A stretch of DNA of 11,214 bases from an uncultured Erysipelotrichaceae bacterium (GTDB lineage: Bacteria; Bacillota_I; Bacilli_A; Erysipelotrichales; Erysipelotrichaceae), in assembly GCA_947575425.1 (NCBI GenBank), contig CANPNQ010000012.1, forward strand, positions 1-11,214, given 5' to 3'. Made by a program: the position numbers and the translations under genes. The notes below the pieces were generated by a model, which was given only the letters and a program-made list of their open reading frames with translations, had not been told where the DNA came from and made no database searches. Shown here in pieces: positions 6,387 through 11,214 of the stretch (position 1 is the first letter of the stretch; each line of letters begins with the position of its first letter).

Positions 6387-7673
6387 ATGCCGCCGATCAT
6401 TGCATATCTCAAGGGAAAACGCATTGCGATTCTCGGTTTTGGTAAGGAGGGCAAATCTACCTATGCCTATATCAGGAAATATCTTCCTTCGCAGCCGCTG
6501 ACAATCGCAGATCTTCATCCGATCGCAGATGAATTAAGCAATGTGGAATTGATCATTGGAGAGGACTATCAAAAACTGGATGATTTTGATGTGGTGATCA
6601 AGAGTCCCGGTATTGTGCTAGAACAGCCATTGAAAAAAGAATGCTTGGAATCGCAGACCAATCTGTTTTTGAGGTATTATGGAGAACAGACGATCGGTAT
6701 AACCGGAACCAAAGGGAAAAGCACCACGTCATCGCTGCTGTACCATATTCTGAAGGAAAATAATGTAAAGTGTGTATTGCTTGGCAATATTGGCAAGCCT
6801 TCCTTTGATGCATTGGATCAGATCGATGAAGAAACACGCATCGTGTATGAGCTTTCCTGTCATCAGCTGGAATATGTGAGATATGCGCCACACATCGGGG
6901 TATTGCTCAACATCCATGAAGAGCATCTGGATCACTATGGCACCTATGAGAAATATATTCAGGCAAAGGAAAACATATGGCGAATGCAGAAGGCAGAAGA
7001 TTTGCTTGTATGTGAAAAAACGCTGATTCAAGCGGATATGTGTGCCAAGGTTATCTCTGCCTCGATGGAGGATGCACAGGCGGATATCTATGCCCAAAAA
7101 GATCAGCTTCGACTGCTGGAGGAAACGCTTGTTTTAAATCCCGAGCAAACACCGTTGTTGGGGCATCATAATCGTTATGATATCGGTGTGGATCTTTATA
7201 TAGCTCATATGCTAGGGATATCCTATGAGGCTTCCTTACAGGCTTTAGCTAGCTTTGAGCCATTGCCGCATCGCCTTCAGTATGTCGGTTATTACCATCA
7301 TTTGCATTGGTATGATGATTCTATTTCCACCATTTGTGAAACGACCATTCAGGCTTTACAGAGCTTGGATCACATTGATACGCTGTTATTGGGCGGTATG
7401 GATCGAGGGATCGATTATACACCGTTGAGTGACTATTTGAATGCCCATCCGCTTGCTCATGTCATCCTGATGTATGACAGCGGAGAGGTCTTGGCGAAGC
7501 AGTTATCCATTCCCTTTATTAAGGTAAAGGATTTGCAGGAAGCGGTGGAAGTCGCCAAGCGTGTCGCTCAGCCGCAGGGAAGTGTATTGTTATCACCGGC
7601 AGCCGCAAGCTATGGCTTTTTTCGCAACTTTGAGGATCGGGGAGATCATTTTCAAGCCTATTTGAAACAATAG
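6387..7673 (+). CDS. murD2: MurD-type ligase, predicted UDP-MurNAc-L-Ala--L-Glu ligase (MurD2)
   Basis: A cytoplasmic Mur ligase of 428 residues with three domains. The N-terminal Rossmann-like part has KRIAILGFGKEGKST (11-25). The ATP domain has the P-loop GITGTKGKST (104-113), LNIHEEHLDHY (174-184), YIQAK with the lysine that is carbamylated in the family (K194), and GHHNRYD. The C-terminal domain has PHRLQYV, DDSIST (310-315), LLLGGMDRGIDY and LLSPAAASYGFFRNFEDRG. From recollection of E. coli MurD, the D-Glu-contacting K319 aligns with Ile313 and K348 with Arg340, while T321, S415 and F422 are kept (T315, S408, F415). This fits a ligase with changed amino acid stereochemistry. AAGGAGG (6372-6378) lies inside the end of murL, so the two are translationally linked. 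An ordinary D-Glu-adding MurD cannot be excluded from sequence alone. Confidence 0.82.
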   Translation: MPPIIAYLKGKRIAILGFGKEGKSTYAYIRKYLPSQPLTIADLHPIADELSNVELIIGEDYQKLDDFDVVIKSPGIVLEQPLKKECLESQTNLFLRYYGEQTIGITGTKGKSTTSSLLYHILKENNVKCVLLGNIGKPSFDALDQIDEETRIVYELSCHQLEYVRYAPHIGVLLNIHEEHLDHYGTYEKYIQAKENIWRMQKAEDLLVCEKTLIQADMCAKVISASMEDAQADIYAQKDQLRLLEETLVLNPEQTPLLGHHNRYDIGVDLYIAHMLGISYEASLQALASFEPLPHRLQYVGYYHHLHWYDDSISTICETTIQALQSLDHIDTLLLGGMDRGIDYTPLSDYLNAHPLAHVILMYDSGEVLAKQLSIPFIKVKDLQEAVEVAKRVAQPQGSVLLSPAAASYGFFRNFEDRGDHFQAYLKQ

Positions 7674-8036
7674 GATGCTGAAGCGACTTGCCCGATGCGC
7701 TGTGACAGTGCTTCTGTTGAGGGATAGAAAACTGAATTCTTTTGTTTCTATGGGGACAAGGAAAAAGGATGACCATAGCGAAATTCTGAAATGAATGGAT
7801 CGGCTGCCTGTCGCATGTTAGAACATATCTATTGAACTTTCTATGCAATGGAAAGTGAATCACATTGCCATAGGGAGTTTTTTTATTCCTTGCGTTTGCA
7901 CAAAAGGATGATAGCTAAGGGGATCAGCGTGGAGAAACCATGGATCATCAAAGAAGGGGATTTACACAGGCAGTGTTCCTGATAACTGTTCTTTTTTATT
8001 GTTTCTTTACATACACTTGTGTTAGAGGTGAAGTAT
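7674..8036 (+). other. 363-base non-coding stretch between murD2 and gerM-like gene
   Basis: No convincing gene is present. It holds a hairpin at 7724-7751 (ATAGAAAAC with GTTTCTAT, one bulged A), a small inverted repeat ATGTT-AG-AACAT at 7815-7826, the terminator at 7834-7884, and the ribosome binding site GAGGTG (8025-8030) of the next gene. A possible promoter, GTGACA (7702-7707) with TAGAAA (7725-7730) and 17-base spacing, lies ahead of the terminator. Together they could define a short RNA of about 150 nt, but a long 3' UTR of the murL-murD2 mRNA is as likely. No clear promoter for the gerM-like gene was found in 7885-8024. Confidence 0.5.
7834..7884 (+). terminator. Bulged long-stem terminator after murD2
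   Basis: AACTTTCTATGCAATG (7835-7850) pairs with CATTG-C-CATAGGGAGTT (7863-7879) with one bulged C (7868), two G-U pairs and a 12-nt loop, then a T run to 7884. The same 5' arm can instead fold locally: ACTTTCTAT (7836-7844) with ATGGAAAGT (7848-7856). The two folds exclude each other. It lies 160 nt beyond the murD2 stop. Confidence 0.75.
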
Positions 8037-9017
8037 ATGAAACAATATCGAAAACAAGCTGTCCTGTTATTTGGTGCGATTGCGGTGTTTTCTTATTTGA
8101 GCATACGTTATTTTCCGACACAGAAGCCAGCCGATGAAAGCATTACGGTAATGGAAGCATCCGATCAGGAGCAGCTTCAGATTTATGTACTGGATCAGGA
8201 TAATACACTGATCCCGATGGATAAGACGATTGATGTGGGAAAAAGCAAGGAAGAAAAATTAAAACTGATGATAGCGGCGATGTGTGCCGATCAGGTCAAG
8301 GGAGATTTCAGCGGCGTTTTGGGAACAGGGACCCAGTTGGTTGATGTCAAGCTGGAGGGTTCCAAGGCAATGCTTACTTTCAATGATAAGCTAGCGACTT
8401 ATGAGCCTTCGCAGGAGCTGAAGGTGCTGGAGGCGATCACATGGGGGACGACGCAATTTCCGGAAATCAAGGAAATTGAAATCTATATGGAAGGAGAGCG
8501 CTTAACCAAAATGCCATTGGCGAATACGCCGATTCCTGCGACGTTGAATCGTAAACTGGGAATCAATCACTTTGAATCGGCGAGCAGTTCGTTGAGCGAT
8601 GCGCAAACCATCTTGGTCTATTACACCAAAAAGATCGATAATACCTTGTATTATGTCCCGAAAAGCAAACGCATTATCGGTGATCCCAATGATATGGAAA
8701 CGATTGTAAATGAGGTGTTGAAGGATGTCTCTGCGTCCACAAAGCTGAGCGCACCCTTGTATGAGGAACACATCGAACCGACGGATCTGCCGCGTAGGGA
8801 GGATCAAACGCTGATTGTGAATATGAGCAATACGTTGCTTGATAGTGATCGCTGTGCCAAGGTACATGCCTATGAAGCGTTGGTACTTTCTTTGGCAGGA
8901 AACTTTGATGTGGATGAGGTAGCGATCTATGTGGATGATCAGGTCGTATCGCTTCACGGTTCCAATGAGGAAACGGTTTCCGTATCTTCGCTGCACTATA
9001 ATCCAATTCCTTTTTAA
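8037..9017 (+). CDS. GerM-like membrane-anchored protein with two GerMN domains
   Basis: A 326-residue protein with an N-terminal signal anchor (about 7-26) and two tandem repeats of the sporulation/germination GerMN fold. The first spans about 45-160 (QLQIYVLDQDNTLIPM, KLKLMIAAM, MLTFND, EAITWGTTQFPEIKEIEIYM); the second spans about 190-305 (TILVYYTKKIDNTLYYV, ETIVNEVLKD, VNMSN, EALVLSLAGNFDVDEVAIYV). In Bacillus GerM is a lipoprotein of the mother cell-forespore channel; here no Cys follows the hydrophobic segment, so it is not a lipoprotein. ATG 8037 is chosen because GAGGTG (8025-8030) lies 6 nt upstream; a GTG at 8019 precedes that site. Many non-sporulating Bacillota keep GerMN proteins, so a role in spores is not implied. 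Function is unknown beyond cell-envelope location. Confidence 0.75.
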   Translation: MKQYRKQAVLLFGAIAVFSYLSIRYFPTQKPADESITVMEASDQEQLQIYVLDQDNTLIPMDKTIDVGKSKEEKLKLMIAAMCADQVKGDFSGVLGTGTQLVDVKLEGSKAMLTFNDKLATYEPSQELKVLEAITWGTTQFPEIKEIEIYMEGERLTKMPLANTPIPATLNRKLGINHFESASSSLSDAQTILVYYTKKIDNTLYYVPKSKRIIGDPNDMETIVNEVLKDVSASTKLSAPLYEEHIEPTDLPRREDQTLIVNMSNTLLDSDRCAKVHAYEALVLSLAGNFDVDEVAIYVDDQVVSLHGSNEETVSVSSLHYNPIPF

Positions 9018-9048
9018 GCTTTTTCTGTTTTATCATCACCCTATTTTG

Positions 9049-9057
9049 TGGTAGAAT
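9049..9057 (+). promoter_or_regulatory. Possible extended -10 promoter for the phosphoesterase gene
   Basis: TG-G-TAGAAT (9049-9057) matches an extended -10 element, 22 bases before the ATG at 9080. No good -35 lies 16-18 bases upstream, so this is a tentative internal promoter between the gerM-like gene and the phosphoesterase. Confidence 0.4.
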
Positions 9058-9079
9058 ATACACATAAGGTGGTGTCGTG

Positions 9080-9541
9080 ATGAAGATCATAGTAGTGAGT
9101 GATTCGCACGGAAGGGATGAGCGATTGGATGAGGTGCTGCATTTGGAGCGTGATGCGGACTGTTTTATCCACTGCGGTGATGTGGAAGCGCCGGAGGATT
9201 CCTATCCGATGTATCATATTGTAAAGGGGAATAATGATTATTTTTACGATTATCCGGAAAAAATTGTTTTACCGGCAAAGGATCATCGAATCCTTGTGAT
9301 GCATGGCAATCAGTTTTCCTATATGCGCCGCTTGGAGCGGATGGCAGTGTATGCGAAAAAGGAAGGCTGTGATATCTTCTGTTACGGTCATACGCATGTG
9401 GCGGCACTGGATCAGGTGGATGGCGTTATAATGTTAAATCCCGGTTCTTTATGGCGTTCCAGAGATGGACGGGGACCGTCCTATGCGATCCTATCGGTGG
9501 AGGACGATCAGGTGCGTGCCGAGATCAAGTTTCTGAAATAG
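9080..9541 (+). CDS. YsnB/YfcE-type metallophosphoesterase
   Basis: A 153-residue single-domain calcineurin-like phosphoesterase, the usual length for the MJ0936/YfcE family, predicted cytoplasmic with two bound metal ions. All metal-site motifs are present: DSH (D8, H10), HCGD (D34), GNND (N51-N52), MHG (H75) and GHTH (103-106), followed by MLNPGS. Members hydrolyse phosphodiesters in vitro, but the natural substrate is generally unknown. ATG 9080 gives the common MKIIVVSDSHG start, with AAGGTGG (9067-9073) upstream; a GTG immediately before it (9077) is also possible. It follows the gerM-like gene by 62 nt and precedes the membrane protein by 29 nt. In Bacillus the homologue ysnB lies near gerM with rph and ysnA between them; those two are absent here. 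Confidence 0.9.
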   Translation: MKIIVVSDSHGRDERLDEVLHLERDADCFIHCGDVEAPEDSYPMYHIVKGNNDYFYDYPEKIVLPAKDHRILVMHGNQFSYMRRLERMAVYAKKEGCDIFCYGHTHVAALDQVDGVIMLNPGSLWRSRDGRGPSYAILSVEDDQVRAEIKFLK

Positions 9542-9570
9542 GGAAGCTTTGATCAAGCGGAGGTGAGCGT

Positions 9571-10557
9571 ATGAAGCGGAAGCACAGCATCGCCCTTGGC
9601 AGCGGCGCACTGATCAGTTCGGCTTATCTGGTTTTGGTCGGGGTATATTTGTATGGCATCGTGCAGGAAAATCAGGTGGGATTGCAGGCATTGATTGTAC
9701 AGACAACCTTGGAAGAGCTGACGCCGCATCTGGTGTGTTCGCTTGTCGGTGTGGTTTTCATTATCATTGCGTTCTTTAGCAGCAGCTTTGTCGCTTCGCT
9801 GCTTTCTTTCCTATGCTTTTGCGGGGCGGTGGTATTGGCACTGGGCGATTATTATCAGTATGCCATACTGTGTGCGCCTGCAATTCTGTTCTCTTTCATC
9901 GGCTGCTTTTATTGTCATAAGCGCAAGAAGCTGTTGCAGGAAGAAGCGGAGGAACGAGATTATCAGGAGTATCATGCCAAAGTAAAGGCGGCCAGTCAAA
10001 AGAAAAGCACCCAGCGACAGAATATGCAAAAAGAGGTGATGGTTCAATCAAGGCAGCGAAGAAACAACAATGCCAAGCTACAAAATCAGGCACAGAATGC
10101 GCAGCACGCTCCCAATGAAGCCTCCTTTGCCCAGCGCAATCAAAATTATTATCGTCAGGCGTATCAGCAGTCCTTCGTGCCGCAGAGTAACTATAATAGC
10201 AATTACAATTATGGCGTATCGCCGCAAAATGCATCGTTACCCTATGGATATCCCTATGCGTTGAATCCCTATGGGAATGATCCTTTCATACGTAATGTTC
10301 AAGCGCCTTCTTTCTATGATCCGCTGATCTTTCATCAGCCTGATTCAATGCAGGATCAGCAGAACGTACAGCAGGCTAATATGGCAAATCAGCCAAACAA
10401 TGCAGTCGTGCCCTTTCCTTATCAGCAGCCGGTATCACAGGGCAATTCTGCCTTTGTCAATACGGATTTTAAAGTGAGTGGAGGCGAGCGTACCTTGGCG
10501 GATGGCTATTTCGATGATTATGGTAATTTCCATCCGGGCAACAGCAACAATTTTTGA
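9571..10557 (+). CDS. Four-helix membrane protein with Asn/Gln/Tyr-rich disordered tail
   Basis: A 328-residue protein not assigned to a family. The N-terminal third has four predicted membrane helices (about 8-30, 53-70, 72-92, 95-114), with Cys residues in the third and fourth. A charged segment follows (KRKKLLQEEAEERDYQEYHAK, 117-137), likely a cytoplasmic helix. Residues 141-328 are low complexity and probably disordered, dominated by Gln, Asn, Tyr, Ser and Pro, with stretches such as QNQAQNAQHA, SNYNSNYNYG and DQQNVQQANMANQPNN. It ends DGYFDDYGNFHPGNSNNF. GGAGG (9559-9563) lies 7 nt before the ATG. The 29-nt gap after the phosphoesterase suggests co-transcription. No function is proposed. 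Confidence 0.85.
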   Translation: MKRKHSIALGSGALISSAYLVLVGVYLYGIVQENQVGLQALIVQTTLEELTPHLVCSLVGVVFIIIAFFSSSFVASLLSFLCFCGAVVLALGDYYQYAILCAPAILFSFIGCFYCHKRKKLLQEEAEERDYQEYHAKVKAASQKKSTQRQNMQKEVMVQSRQRRNNNAKLQNQAQNAQHAPNEASFAQRNQNYYRQAYQQSFVPQSNYNSNYNYGVSPQNASLPYGYPYALNPYGNDPFIRNVQAPSFYDPLIFHQPDSMQDQQNVQQANMANQPNNAVVPFPYQQPVSQGNSAFVNTDFKVSGGERTLADGYFDDYGNFHPGNSNNF

Positions 10558-10565
10558 AATGAATC

Positions 10566-10594
10566 TTGCATTTCTAATTAGAATTTGCTATTAT
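10566..10594 (+). promoter_or_regulatory. Promoter of tRNA-Arg
   Basis: TTGCAT (10566-10571) and TATTAT (10589-10594) are spaced 17 bases apart. The predicted start at about 10601 lies 7 nt before the tRNA 5' end. The spacer contains a perfect 12-base palindrome (10572-10583). Confidence 0.7.
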
Positions 10595-10607
10595 AGTCTA
10601 GCAAGTT

Positions 10608-10684
10608 GTCTATGTAGCTCAGCTGGATAGAGCATGCGCCTTCTAAGCGCACGGTCGGGGGTTCGAGTCCCTCCATGGACGCCA
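10608..10684 (+). tRNA. tRNA-Arg (anticodon TCT)
   Basis: A full cloverleaf of 77 nt with encoded CCA. The acceptor GTCTATG/CATGGAC has one G-U pair, the D-arm is GCTC/GAGC, the anticodon stem-loop TGCGC-CTTCTAA-GCGCA gives TCT, the T-arm is GGGGG-TTCGAGT-CCCTC, and the discriminator is G. It reads AGA/AGG arginine codons. Confidence 0.97.
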
Positions 10685-10697
10685 TCAGGATAATATC

Positions 10698-10730
10698 GGC
10701 TTTCTGAATGTATCGGAAAGCCTTTATTTA
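10698..10730 (+). terminator. Terminator after tRNA-Arg
   Basis: GGCTTTCTG (10698-10706) pairs with CGGAAAGCC (10714-10722) in a 9-bp stem with one G-U pair and a 7-nt loop, followed by TTTATTTAT. The AAAGCC arm can also pair with GGCTTT at 10733-10738, giving a second overlapping hairpin. Confidence 0.75.
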
Positions 10731-10851
10731 TGGGCTTTTAGTGAAGTCAGTTTTTTTTATTCAAATTTAACACATTTTCAACATATACTGCGCTAAAAAC
10801 GACAATTACCTCTTGTTTTTTACATTCAAAGATCATGAGTGTAGAGTGACA

Positions 10852-11214
10852 ATGTTATATTTTAAAAGAGCGATTTTGGTGGTCGACACAGATGAAAACA
10901 GGCGTGTTCGTTTTCTGTCCACTCCTGCAAATGAAACGCCAAAGGCTATGGAACAGTTAGTACTCGCCTATATGGAAGCACGCAAAGACGCTAATATTAA
11001 CCAACTGCTATTGATACCTTGCGTTATTTTGGATTTTCTCTGCATACATCCATTCAGAGATGGTAACGGCAGAATGTCACGCCTGTTATTGTTGCTGCTT
11101 CTAGACAAGAATGGCTTTGATGCCGGAAAATATGGGTTCTTTGAGGAGCAAATCAATAACTACAAAGCCTATTATTATGAATCTCTTCGTCAATCTTCTG
11201 ACGGTTGGGTATCA
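10852..11214 (+). pseudogene. Fic-domain protein, N-terminally short, runs off the window
   Basis: Fic enzymes transfer AMP or other nucleotide groups to target proteins. The frame is open from 10771 to the window end, with the first ATG at 10852 and no clear ribosome binding site. Residues from about ILVVDTDENRRVRF onward resemble full-length bacterial Fic proteins: TPKAMEQL, LLLIPCVILDFLCIHPF, and the active-site motif HPFRDGNGRMSR (11047-11082), with catalytic His at 11047-11049, then KYGFFEEQINNYKAYYYESL. Such proteins normally have 150-200 residues before this point, with an inhibitory or N-terminal Fic_N region and a GxxR segment; only a few dozen codons are available here, and an in-frame TAA lies at 10768. 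I infer a 5' truncation. A compact Fic started at 10852 (TTTACA 10819-10824 and TAGAGT 10842-10847 are promoter-like) cannot be excluded. The stop lies beyond the window. Confidence 0.65.

Noticed and set aside
7675..7731. Short frame beginning MLKRLARCAVTV right after murD2
   Set aside because: It is under 20 codons, has no separate ribosome site and lies in a structured 3' region.
8010..8017. CATACACT, a match to a sigma-E -10 element before the gerM-like gene
   Set aside because: No fitting -35 element is present, and the implied start would fall on the ribosome binding site.
7940..8137. 65-codon + strand frame overlapping the start of the gerM-like gene
   Set aside because: It runs out of frame into a well-supported coding region and has no family features.
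10572..10583. Perfect 12-base palindrome TTCTAATTAGAA in the tRNA-Arg promoter spacer
   Set aside because: In AT-rich sequence a palindrome of this length is expected a few times in 11 kb, so there is no evidence of an operator.
1..11214. CRISPR array, insertion sequence or transposase, phage genes
   Set aside because: No regularly spaced repeats, no transposase or integrase motifs and no phage structural genes were seen on either strand.

Overview
The window looks like a chromosomal stretch of a low-to-mid GC member of the Bacillota, most likely Erysipelotrichales or a close relative. That placement is an inference from gene order and protein character, not from a search. The supporting signs are a classic Firmicutes infC-rpmI-rplT attenuated operon, strong AGGAGG-type ribosome binding sites, sigma-A type promoters, a GerM/YsnB gene pair, and tRNA genes with encoded CCA ends. 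TGA ends two genes (murL and the last membrane protein), so the standard bacterial code is used and a Mollicutes code is ruled out. All recognised genes are on the + strand.

Region 1 (1-3354) is translation machinery. It holds the C-terminal two thirds of ileS, then a separate promoter, a structured leader with an intrinsic terminator (L20-type autoregulatory leader), infC with a non-canonical AUU/AUC start, rpmI, rplT and a strong terminator. Region 2 (3447-3683) is a small transcription unit with tRNA-Cys(GCA) and tRNA-Leu(UAA), with its own promoter and terminator.

Region 3 (3913-7884) is the most notable part. It is a tight cell-wall operon: a VanY-like (peptidase M15B) membrane-anchored protein that has lost its zinc ligands and catalytic glutamate, then murL (PP-loop UDP-MurNAc-L-Ala-L-Glu epimerase), then murD2 (a MurD-type ligase predicted to add L-Glu). 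MurD2 would add L-Glu to UDP-MurNAc-L-Ala and MurL would flip that residue to D-Glu, bypassing free D-glutamate and glutamate racemase. A structured 160-nt tail and a bulged terminator follow.

Region 4 (8037-10557) has a double-domain GerM-like membrane-anchored protein, a YsnB/YfcE-type metallophosphoesterase, and a four-helix membrane protein with a long Asn/Gln/Tyr-rich disordered tail. In Bacillus the gerM...ysnB neighbourhood also contains a glutamate racemase (racE), so finding murL-murD2 here fits a functional replacement in place.

Region 5 (10566-11214) has tRNA-Arg(UCU) with promoter and terminator, followed by the catalytic half of a Fic-domain protein that seems to lack its N-terminus and runs off the window. 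It may be the start of accessory DNA next to a tRNA gene.
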